A stretch of DNA of 60,719 nucleotides from Lachnospiraceae bacterium UBA7160 (GTDB lineage: Bacteria; Bacillota; Clostridia; Lachnospirales; Lachnospiraceae): contig DKWE01000048.1 of the NCBI GenBank assembly GCA_002491565.1, positions 24,282 to 85,000 of the forward strand, given 5' to 3'. The notes under the pieces are model-generated. The model saw only the letters and a list, made by a program, of their open reading frames with translations. It ran no database searches and had not been told where the DNA came from. Shown piece after piece: positions 15,457 through 22,566 of the stretch. How positions within the stretch are numbered: the stretch's first letter is position 1; every line of letters begins with the position of its first letter. Both the position numbers and the translations under genes were made by a program.

Positions 15457-17592
15457 ATGGAGAAATCGTTTTTGAGAAGAGTAATCGGGATTGTATCACT
15501 GTTTATGCTTGTACTTCTGGTGCTGCAGACACTGATACAGCGGGCTTCCAGCAGGAATCATTTTTATCAGTCGGCGGATATCCTGATCAGCCAGATTGAA
15601 GAAATTCTGAAGAGCAATGAGGCAGGAGAACGGAATCTGACAGAATCTCTGAAGAATGATTATATTATTCGTGCACAGGCGTGCTCTTACATTATCGAGA
15701 ACTGTGATATCGCAGAGCAGGATGTCCAGGAATTAAAGAGGATTGCAGAGCTGCTGGAGGTGGATGAGATTCATCTCTTTGATACGGATGGCGTGATTTA
15801 TGCAGGCACGATTCCGAAGTATTTTGGGTACAGCTTTGATTCGGGAGAACAGATGGGGTTCTTCAAACCGATACTTTCGGACTATGGGCTGTCGCTGTGC
15901 CAGGATGTCACGCCCAACACGGCGGAGGGCAAGCAGATGATGTATGCGCTTGTGTGGCGCGAGGACCGCAAGGGGCTTGTCCAGATCGGGCTTACGCCGA
16001 CCAGACTGCTGGAGCAGATGGAGCGGAACAAGGCGTCCAATTTTCTGTCAGGCATCCCGACGAATGACAATATCTACCTTGTCGCGGATCATTCGACCGG
16101 GGAAATTATCGGATGCACGCAGAGCGGATATCAGGGAAAATATCTGCAGGATGCAGAAATTGACCGCGGGGAGTTTTCCGGGGAGGAAGCCTCCCACTTT
16201 GAGATAACTCTGGAAGGAGAGACCTATCTGGCAGCCTTCCGGGTCTGCGGCAGCTATGAGATCGGCGTCTGCCAGGCAGGAAAAGATATTTACGGCGGTA
16301 CGTATCTCGGTTCCCTGATCATATTTGTCTATTTATCTTTTGCATCTGTGGTAATTATCAGCGTCGTGGGCATCATGGCGCGAAAGGAGCGGGAACAGGA
16401 AAAGCGCTATCAGGGACAGTTGGAAAATGCGCTGAAGCAGGCGAATGCCGCGAGTGAAGCAAAGACTGCCTTTCTTGCGAACATGTCACACGATATCCGG
16501 ACACCGATGAACGCAATTCTCGGTTTTACGGACCTGCTGGAAAAGCATATCAATAATACGGAGAAGCGGGAGGACTATATCGCGAAGATCAAAACATCCG
16601 GCGGTTATCTCCTCGAATTGATCAACAATGTCCTGGAGATGTCACGCATTGAAAGCGGCCGGGCGGTGGTGGATGAAGCGATCTGGAGTGTGGAGCAGTT
16701 TCAGAATACGCTGGTGTCGGTTTTCCGGGAAGAGGTCGACCGGAAAAATCTAAAATTTCAAAGAGAAATCCGGGTGGAGCACGCGTTTGTGTGGTGCGAC
16801 TCCACAAAGGTCCAGGAAATATTTTTCAACCTGGTCAGCAATGCGGTGAAATATACGCCTGAGGGCGGAACGATTGCGATGAGGCTGATCGAGCAGCCCT
16901 GTGAACGGGAAGGGTACGCGGTATATAAAACGGAGGTGGAGGACACCGGCATTGGGATGTCGGAGGAGTTTCTGCCGCATATTTTCGAAGAGTTTGCACG
17001 TGAGAGGGATACGACGCATAGTAAGGTTGGCGGGACAGGGCTGGGGCTGCCGATTGCCAAAAAACTTGTAGACATGATGGGCGGCTCGATCACGGTGGAG
17101 AGTGAAGTCGGCAAGGGCACGCGGTTCACAGTAATTCTGTCGCACAGGATTGCGGATAAGGAAGGGCTGGAGAAAACGTACGAGGAGGAGGCGCAGAACA
17201 GCGGGAAAGAATTCGCAGGGAAACGGCTTCTTCTTGCAGAGGACAATGAGCTGAATGCGGAGATTGCGATGGAGCTCCTGGAGGAGCTTGGGTTTGAGAT
17301 AGAGCATGCGGAGGACGGTGTGATTTGCGTTGATATGGTCCAGCGAATGGAACCGGGATATTATGATTTGATTTTGATGGATATCCAGATGCCGAATATG
17401 AACGGTTATCAGGCGACTGAGAGAATCCGCGGGCTTTCGGGGCCGCAAAAGGATATCCCGATCGTCGCAATGACGGCAAATGCCTTTGAGGAGGATAAGC
17501 GGCACGCTTTTGCGGTCGGGATGAACGGACATGTCGCGAAGCCGATCGATGTCCCGAAGCTGATCGAGACACTTGCGGAGTTTTTGACATGA
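15457..17592 (+). CDS. Hybrid sensor histidine kinase with receiver domain
   Basis: The 711-residue membrane protein has a membrane segment near residues 8-28, an extracytoplasmic sensor domain of about 250 residues (Cache-like layout), a second membrane segment (about 283-308, SLIIFVYLSFASVVIISVVG), a HisKA domain with MSHDIRTPMNAI (phospho-acceptor His about 345), an HATPase_c domain (VSNAVKYTPEGG, DTGIGM, GTGLGL) and a C-terminal receiver (LLLAEDNELNAE; phospho-acceptor Asp in LILMDIQMPN, about 640). No separate output regulator is adjacent. The start at 15457 is chosen for its GGGAAAGG site; a GTG at 15448 is possible. A weak promoter (TGGAAA/TACAAT, 15358-15386) lies upstream. Confidence 0.92.
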   Translation: MEKSFLRRVIGIVSLFMLVLLVLQTLIQRASSRNHFYQSADILISQIEEILKSNEAGERNLTESLKNDYIIRAQACSYIIENCDIAEQDVQELKRIAELLEVDEIHLFDTDGVIYAGTIPKYFGYSFDSGEQMGFFKPILSDYGLSLCQDVTPNTAEGKQMMYALVWREDRKGLVQIGLTPTRLLEQMERNKASNFLSGIPTNDNIYLVADHSTGEIIGCTQSGYQGKYLQDAEIDRGEFSGEEASHFEITLEGETYLAAFRVCGSYEIGVCQAGKDIYGGTYLGSLIIFVYLSFASVVIISVVGIMARKEREQEKRYQGQLENALKQANAASEAKTAFLANMSHDIRTPMNAILGFTDLLEKHINNTEKREDYIAKIKTSGGYLLELINNVLEMSRIESGRAVVDEAIWSVEQFQNTLVSVFREEVDRKNLKFQREIRVEHAFVWCDSTKVQEIFFNLVSNAVKYTPEGGTIAMRLIEQPCEREGYAVYKTEVEDTGIGMSEEFLPHIFEEFARERDTTHSKVGGTGLGLPIAKKLVDMMGGSITVESEVGKGTRFTVILSHRIADKEGLEKTYEEEAQNSGKEFAGKRLLLAEDNELNAEIAMELLEELGFEIEHAEDGVICVDMVQRMEPGYYDLILMDIQMPNMNGYQATERIRGLSGPQKDIPIVAMTANAFEEDKRHAFAVGMNGHVAKPIDVPKLIETLAEFLT

Positions 17593-17705
17593 CGGAACTG
17601 AATACTGGTGTCAAAAGGTCAGCATCAGCCAGATCATATCCTGATATTGTCGACGAAATTGTAACCAGAAGGTTAAAGATCTATATAGAAGGTGAGGTAA
17701 TCAGA

Positions 17706-18785
17706 ATGTCTTATACCATGAAAGAAGCGCGCGCCATGCTGGCGCAAAAGCCAAAGTATTCCCTTGGGTTTTTCCCGACTCCGCTGCACCGGCTGGACCG
17801 GCTGTCGGAGGAGCTTGGGGTGGAGCTGTACATGAAGCGCGATGATTTTACAGGCCGCAATCTGTTCGGCGGAAATAAAATCCGGAAACTGGAGTACCTG
17901 ATCGGTGATGCACTTGAAAAACATGCGGAGTATGTGTTTACTTATGGCGCGACGGAGTCAAACCATGCGATGCAGACGGCGGTGGCGTGCCGCAAGGCGG
18001 GGCTGAAGCCGGTGCTGTATCTGACAGCAGTAGTGCCGGTGGATGAGTCGGATGTGCGTTCAAACTTGCTGCTGGATCAGGTACTGGGCGCGGAGATTCA
18101 CATCGTGCGGATGCTGGAGGGCGAGACGGAGGATGAGGCAGATGAGCGCGGCCTTCAGATGGCGGCTTTGCGCATGCAGGAATTGGAGCAGGAAGGACAC
18201 CGCTGCTATGAGATCCCGATGGGCGGCGCAAATGCGGTCGGCTCAGCTGGCTTCGCGGAGGGCTTTTTGGAACTGACGGAGCAGATGGAGGCGCTCGGAA
18301 AACATGCGGACTACATTTATCATGCGACCGGGACGGCAGGGACGATGGCGGGTCTTGCGGCAGGCCGGAAGCTGATCGGAAGCAGCACAGAGGTGATCTC
18401 TGTAAACGTGAGTAAGAAAGACAATTCCTATCTTGGCAGGGCGGCGGGTCTTGCAAATGAAGTGCTCGCATCTCTGGGCGTGGCGGATCTGACGGTCGAC
18501 GCAGAGCGGGACGTCGCGCGCGAGGGAGGGTTTTATCTGCCCGGATACGAGAAGCCGGGGAAGGAATCGACCGAGGCCATCAAGTACCTGGCGCGCGAGG
18601 AAGGACTGTTTATCGATCCGGTGTACTCCGGCAAAGCATTTGCCGCGCTGCTGTCCCATATCCGCAGCGGACGGATCCGTCCGGGCAGCACGGTAGTCTT
18701 CTGGCACACCGGCGGTGCGACAGCACTTTTCGCGGAGCAGGAGATTGTCGGGGATCTGTCGTGCGCGCTAATCTACGACAGGTGA
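17706..18785 (+). CDS. D-cysteine desulfhydrase / ACC deaminase family PLP enzyme
   Basis: The 359-residue PLP enzyme of the tryptophan-synthase-beta fold carries the family signature NLFGGNKIRKLEYLIG, in which the Lys of NK binds PLP. YGATESNHAMQTAVAC is the substrate-binding loop and TGTAGTMAGL the phosphate-binding loop. Members cleave D-cysteine to pyruvate, sulfide and ammonia, or act on related beta-substituted D-amino acids; the ACC deaminase reaction cannot be excluded. The true start is 17706 (AAGGTGAGGT upstream). An ATG at 17589 overlapping the kinase end would add 39 unrelated residues. Confidence 0.87.
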   Translation: MSYTMKEARAMLAQKPKYSLGFFPTPLHRLDRLSEELGVELYMKRDDFTGRNLFGGNKIRKLEYLIGDALEKHAEYVFTYGATESNHAMQTAVACRKAGLKPVLYLTAVVPVDESDVRSNLLLDQVLGAEIHIVRMLEGETEDEADERGLQMAALRMQELEQEGHRCYEIPMGGANAVGSAGFAEGFLELTEQMEALGKHADYIYHATGTAGTMAGLAAGRKLIGSSTEVISVNVSKKDNSYLGRAAGLANEVLASLGVADLTVDAERDVAREGGFYLPGYEKPGKESTEAIKYLAREEGLFIDPVYSGKAFAALLSHIRSGRIRPGSTVVFWHTGGATALFAEQEIVGDLSCALIYDR

Positions 18786-18923
18786 TGAGGATAACCGCCT
18801 CTTTTTCAGCCTTGCAGACGGTAAAGGTATTCAGAACAGCAGGCCCCGGACTGTCTGCAAATGCAGCAAGTCCAGGGCTGATGAGTGTTCCGCCTATTCT
18901 TGTTTGCTGCTGTTCGAAACTGG
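18786..18923. other. Convergent intergenic region with a hairpin
   Basis: GGACTTGCTGC.. and ..GCAGACAGTCC (about 18845-18875, minus sense) can form an imperfect stem between the two convergent genes. It lacks a clear T-run, so a bidirectional terminator is only possible. Confidence 0.35.
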
Positions 18924-19883
18924 TTACACGAACTGAAAGATACAGAACGCTGCGTAGATAATGAGCAGTGTGACGCCCTGGAAGCGGGAGAGCTTGCCGC
19001 GGACGAGGGCCGGGAGCGTCAGGAATGCCATGACGAAGAGCATCAGCGGGATGTCAATGACCAGGGATGCATTCATTCCGGCGATGGTCTTGCTGGACGG
19101 GATGTCAAAGGGAGCGAGCAGTGTCGAAACGCCGCTGACCAGCACCAGGTTGAACAGGTTCGCGCCGATGACATTTCCGAGGGAGAGTGCGCCATGCCCT
19201 TTTGAAAGCGAGGTGATGGCAGTCACGAGCTCCGGCAGGGAAGTGCCGAGCGCTACGAAGGTGAGCGCGATGACAGACTCCGGTACACCGAGCTCCTGCG
19301 CAATAATGGTTCCGTTATCTACGAGCAGCTGTGCACCGATCGCGATTAGTACGGCGCCAACGATAAGCAAGGAACAATCCTTTACCATTGAGCCTTCCGG
19401 CTCTGCGTTCATCTGGGCAGAAGGTGCAGGCAGCTTTTTCATCTGCAGGACCGTCATGATCATATAAATCACGAACATCGCAAGCAGAACAGCACCAGTG
19501 AGGCGGCTGAAATGCCCGGACAGGTATGCGGTCAGTGAATAAAACGCAGCCGCGATAAAGAAGAACAGCACCGGTGTTTTTAAAGTGTTGCGCTCTGTCT
19601 TAGAAGGGCGAATGGCGATGGTCAGTGCGGCGATCAGAGAGGTGTTGCAGATAATGGAGCCGATGGCATTTCCGTAAGAAATTTCTCCGTGGCCGCTGAC
19701 TGCAGAAGTGGCAGAGACCATGACCTCCGGAAGTGTGGTGCCGATGGATACAACGGTTGCGCCGATCAGCAGCTCTGGCACATGGAAACGGTGAGCGATG
19801 CCGGTCGCTCCATCCACAAACCAGTCGCCTCCTTTAATCAGGAGCACTAGACCAATTGCAAAAAGAATAGCAGGTACAAGCAT
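18924..19883 (-). CDS. Calcium/sodium antiporter family (CaCA, YrbG type), probably Mn2+-regulated
   Basis: The 319-residue membrane protein has two homologous halves with the CaCA alpha repeats: GATVVSIGTTLPEVMVS in the first and ALTFVALGTSLPELVTAI in the second, each followed by a GNxIGxxxxN motif (GNAIGSIICNTS, GNVIGANLFNLV). Such proteins exchange Ca2+ or other divalent cations for Na+ or H+. The start at 19883 is supported by AAGGGGGATT upstream. The 300-base leader carries a probable yybP-ykoY aptamer, so in this organism it may export Mn2+ (inference). A perfect 13-bp hairpin stands between aptamer and start codon. Confidence 0.88.
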   Translation of the reverse strand: MLVPAILFAIGLVLLIKGGDWFVDGATGIAHRFHVPELLIGATVVSIGTTLPEVMVSATSAVSGHGEISYGNAIGSIICNTSLIAALTIAIRPSKTERNTLKTPVLFFFIAAAFYSLTAYLSGHFSRLTGAVLLAMFVIYMIMTVLQMKKLPAPSAQMNAEPEGSMVKDCSLLIVGAVLIAIGAQLLVDNGTIIAQELGVPESVIALTFVALGTSLPELVTAITSLSKGHGALSLGNVIGANLFNLVLVSGVSTLLAPFDIPSSKTIAGMNASLVIDIPLMLFVMAFLTLPALVRGKLSRFQGVTLLIIYAAFCIFQFV

Positions 19884-19930
19884 GGATGAGAATCCCCCTT
19901 TTAGAATGATGTGATTCTGACCATGCATAA

Positions 19931-19962
19931 AGGCCGGGTATCGATGACACGATACCCGGCCT
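19931..19962 (-). terminator. 13-bp hairpin in the antiporter leader (attenuator candidate)
   Basis: AGGCCGGGTATCG and CGATACCCGGCCT pair perfectly around a six-base loop and are followed by only three T residues. It may be the regulated terminator of the riboswitch leader, although it lies about 130 bases beyond the aptamer. Confidence 0.55.
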
Positions 19963-20095
19963 GAAAGTCTGTATGAACAAATCGGGAAGTGTCACGCATG
20001 CTCCGGGCGCATAATAATTCATACGCTATACCGGTCTTGTGCAGCACGAACGGGATCTGTTGACAGAATTCACTCCTGGACTGCCGCACAAAAAA

Positions 20096-20180
20096 CATGA
20101 GTCTCGCGATTTAAAGCAAAACCAGGCTGCCGCCGCGATGTTGACTTGCTCCGTGTTACCACGCTCGCTACTCCCCCACG
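20096..20180 (-). ncRNA. Probable yybP-ykoY (Mn2+) riboswitch aptamer
   Basis: On the minus strand the RNA reads CGUGGGGGAGUAGCG at its 5' end, containing the family hallmark GGGGAGUAGCG. The 3' end GAGACUCAUG closes P1 (CGUGGG with CUCAUG, allowing G-U pairs). The second arm, AGCAAGUC ... CCUGGUUUUGCU, matches the layout of the ACAAAGUC ... CACCGGCUUUGU arm that I recall from Mn2+-sensing members. It lies 18-25 bases after the expected transcription start and upstream of a cation antiporter gene. Recognition is from motif memory, not from a covariance search. Confidence 0.75.
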
Positions 20181-20204
20181 AAATGTATGGATCAGAACGG
20201 ATTT

Positions 20205-20233
20205 ATCATAGCAAACAGGAAAAGGAATGTCAA
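20205..20233 (-). promoter_or_regulatory. Promoter of the antiporter riboswitch leader
   Basis: On the minus strand TTGACA (20233-20228) and TATGAT (20210-20205) are spaced by 17 bases, ideally placed for the aptamer at 20180. Confidence 0.85.
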
Positions 20234-20328
20234 CCCTGAATCTTTTTATCTGAACAGTACCGTTCAGGCAAAACGGGCGTACTTCTCTGGACATTGGCCG
20301 ATTGGAGTGTAAATGGAAAGGAATATGC

Positions 20329-20357
20329 TTGCAATCCTGGAGGTTTCATGCTATCAT
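20329..20357 (+). promoter_or_regulatory. Promoter for the 140-aa protein gene
   Basis: TTGCAA at 20329-20334 and TATCAT at 20352-20357 with a 17-base spacer, diverging from the antiporter promoter. Confidence 0.65.
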
Positions 20358-20492
20358 GTATTATAAGAATGCAGTACAAATGCAAGCTTGTAAAGAGTGA
20401 CAGAAGAATGGACAGCGGCAGTGTGCAGTGGGGGCAGTCCTCACTGCACAGACTGTCAGGCAGTACGTTACAGGGCAGGGAGGAGGATTGCC

Positions 20493-20915
20493 ATGAAAAA
20501 GAAACGGATAATATGCATTGTTGCAGTTGTGATCGTCGTCTTGCTGGTCATCTGGAAAAGTAAGGTCGATAAGAAAGATCTGATCGCGACGCCTTCAACT
20601 CATGAGAATATCACATTTCTGAAAACAGAGGGAGACGACTTTATCGATGGACACAAGGTGTTCTTCTGTTTATATGACGAGGACTGCGATTATATCCAGT
20701 TTTGTATTCGCACGTCCAGAAATAATGAGACGCTTTGGCACCACCCGAATGACATTTGTTTCTACGTGGATGACGAGAAGTATCCGGATTACAGGTATCT
20801 TTCCGATACGACCTGGAATAAGAGATACGTCACCTTTCTTTTGGAAAATGTCACCGAGTTCGAGACGATCCGGTGCGAATATGCGGGAAACATCTGCACG
20901 GCGTCCCGAGGATAG
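20493..20915 (+). CDS. Membrane-anchored hypothetical protein, 140 aa
   Basis: The start at 20493 is set by GGGAGGAGG seven to eight bases upstream; the longer open frame from 20397 has no site. MKKKR is followed by a membrane segment (IICIVAVVIVVLLVIW) and then a 115-residue outer domain rich in aromatic and acidic residues, with five Cys in the mature part. No lipobox is present. No family recognised. It has its own promoter. Confidence 0.65.
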   Translation: MKKKRIICIVAVVIVVLLVIWKSKVDKKDLIATPSTHENITFLKTEGDDFIDGHKVFFCLYDEDCDYIQFCIRTSRNNETLWHHPNDICFYVDDEKYPDYRYLSDTTWNKRYVTFLLENVTEFETIRCEYAGNICTASRG

Positions 20916-21088
20916 GAGAGGCTTTTTTCAAGTACAGTAGAATCGGGGGTGTTCCAGTAGAAAAAGTCGGACAGCGGAGCCGATTGCTCGTATTTGAAGC
21001 GCTGAAACGGACTTAGATAGAAAAGCATAGACAGCTTCAGCAGGCGGTAAACAGCGAGTGGAATCGTCCCCGCGGCGGACATGGACAA
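20916..21088 (-). pseudogene. Remnant of a BlaR1/MecR1-type (M56) sensor gene
   Basis: Immediately downstream of blaI, where blaR1 normally lies, the minus strand encodes SAAGTIPLAVYRLLKLSMLF and YLSPFQRFKYEQSAP. These look like the first membrane segment and the second-segment region of M56 proteins, joined by a deletion. The frame then runs into sequence belonging to the opposite gene. No zinc protease motif (HExxH) or sensor domain remains. Identification is from partial similarity that I recall, so it is tentative. Confidence 0.5.
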
Positions 21089-21105
21089 TAAAGGATTTAT
21101 TCGGT

Positions 21106-21483
21106 CTATTCCTCATTGTCGGTAATGTATTTGATCAGCTTCTGCTGCTCTTCACTGGTAAGCTTTTCTTTGCCAGTCAATGCGGCGATGAAATTACTCA
21201 GTGTCCCTTGATAAGATTCCTTAAGAATCTCTTCGGCACAGAGCTGATTGTAGCGTGTGCGCGTAATCGCGGCGGAGTACAGGGTCTTACTTGTGATTCG
21301 TTCTGCGGACACATAATTCCGTCCTTTGAGCCGCAGGAGATAGGTATTCAGCGTCTGCTTGCGCCAGTCTTTTTCCTTTTCACTGTTAAAATACTGAAGG
21401 AGCTCGGCAAACGAGTAAGCATGTTCACTTTCCCATAATAACTCCATGACCTCTAATTCTGCTCCTGAAATTTTTACGCTCAT
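21106..21483 (-). CDS. BlaI/MecI/CopY-family repressor
   Basis: The 125-residue protein has the N-terminal winged helix of the penicillinase repressor family (ISGAELEVMELLWESE, then WRKQTLNTYLLRLKGRNYVSAER, matching the recognition helix and wing) and a C-terminal dimerisation helix. BlaI normally represses a beta-lactamase or related operon and is cut by the sensor protease BlaR1. Here only a BlaR1 remnant follows, so induction by the usual route seems lost. AGGTGAT gives the ribosome binding site. Confidence 0.9.
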   Translation of the reverse strand: MSVKISGAELEVMELLWESEHAYSFAELLQYFNSEKEKDWRKQTLNTYLLRLKGRNYVSAERITSKTLYSAAITRTRYNQLCAEEILKESYQGTLSNFIAALTGKEKLTSEEQQKLIKYITDNEE

Positions 21484-21523
21484 AAATTTATCACCTCGTA
21501 GTATTAAATGGTTATATTACTCA

Positions 21524-21552
21524 ATTGTATCTCATAATTTGCACGAATGCAA
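21524..21552 (-). promoter_or_regulatory. Promoter of the blaI-type gene
   Basis: On the minus strand TTGCAT (21552-21547) and TACAAT (21529-21524) are spaced by 17 bases. Dyads such as TTTTACAATGTAAAA at 21601-21615 nearby could be BlaI operators. Confidence 0.6.
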
Positions 21553-21600
21553 TACTTTTCCGCAATAGAAAACGAATGAAATATGTATGATGACTACAGC

Positions 21601-21615
21601 TTTTACAATGTAAAA
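21601..21615. promoter_or_regulatory. TTTTACAATGTAAAA palindrome, candidate BlaI operator
   Basis: A 15-base perfect dyad between the divergent blaI and 161-aa genes. BlaI/MecI operators contain TACA/TGTA dyads, so it fits that family, but it also resembles the TTTTACATATGTAAAA operator at 5.1 kb. Confidence 0.5.
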
Positions 21616-21642
21616 TGAAGAGATGCATGCTTGAAAGTGCGA

Positions 21643-21671
21643 TTGCAAATGCCAATGCTGCATGCTATAGT
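21643..21671 (+). promoter_or_regulatory. Promoter for the 161-aa protein gene
   Basis: TTGCAA at 21643-21648, TATAGT at 21666-21671 and a 17-base spacer. Confidence 0.7.
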
Positions 21672-21738
21672 ATATTTATAAAGATGTAATAGGTGGATAG
21701 TTGTTGAAGCCGGAAAGCTTACGGGAGGAGGGGACGCA

Positions 21739-22224
21739 GTGAAAAAGGGATTGGGCAGAGGATTTATTGTACTGGGTATTGTGATTATTCTGGTATTTAT
21801 TTTTTATAATCCAAGAATATCGGGAGATAAGATACTGGAGGAGTTTTTTCAGGATGTGGCAGATGATATCGCGTCGGTGACACTCGTAAAAGAAATAGAG
21901 AAGAATGGAAATCTGGCGTCCAGCGAGAGCAGGAGCCTGACAAAAGAACAGATGGAGCAGTTTTATGTTGCCTTCCGGGACTCCGAATTTCAGGACATAA
22001 AAGACAGGGCGTTCACGATCAGCACAAATACAAGCAAGGCTGACACAAGGTATATATTCACATTTGCGGATAGCATGGGAAAAGAAGTGATTCGGATGCA
22101 GTTTTACGGAGATCGTCATCTGCTTTTGGACCGCGGCTACAACGCAGAAAAACCTTCCGTATATAAGCGGTATCGGCTTATGTCGACAGGGCTTGGGGAT
22201 TTTTTTGAGAAAGCGATGTCGTAA
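21739..22224 (+). CDS. Membrane-anchored hypothetical protein, 161 aa
   Basis: GTG start six bases after AGGAGGGG. The protein begins MKKGLGRG, followed by a membrane segment (FIVLGIVIILVFIFY), then an outer domain of about 130 residues with alternating strands (TRYIFTFADSMGKEVIRMQF). It resembles in layout the 140-aa protein at 20.5 kb but the sequences are not clearly related. It is divergent from the blaI-type gene and could belong to its regulon. No family recognised. Confidence 0.65.
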   Translation: MKKGLGRGFIVLGIVIILVFIFYNPRISGDKILEEFFQDVADDIASVTLVKEIEKNGNLASSESRSLTKEQMEQFYVAFRDSEFQDIKDRAFTISTNTSKADTRYIFTFADSMGKEVIRMQFYGDRHLLLDRGYNAEKPSVYKRYRLMSTGLGDFFEKAMS

Positions 22225-22566
22225 TAAAATTTTACAGAGCAATTCGGAACATTCCGGACCGAAAAATAAGGTATATAAGCAGGAGCGGCTTGCTGGCGAG
22301 AAGACACAGAAGCATATTTTTGAGGCGGTCATATAGTATTTTTCAGGCAGGTGATCCGGTGTATTCCGGGTCTCTGTGTTTAATGTATAAAATGTGACGA
22401 ATAGTAATTTGCCGGGCAGCAGCACGGCTTTTTTATTGATAAAAAGGTTGACAGATGCAGAAGTTATTCCTAGAATAAATACGATGGGGAGCGTGGCGTC
22501 CGGGTCAGATGCAACACTCTGCAGGCTGCCGAACGGGCGCAAGATACGCGGGAGAGGGAGGAATCT
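22225..22566. other. 342-bp region before the GH42 gene
   Basis: It contains the GH42 promoter (22448-22476). I saw no gene or clear operator in the rest. Confidence 0.5.
22448..22476 (+). promoter_or_regulatory. Promoter of the GH42 gene cluster
   Basis: TTGACA at 22448-22453 and TAGAAT at 22471-22476 with a 17-base spacer. Confidence 0.8.
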
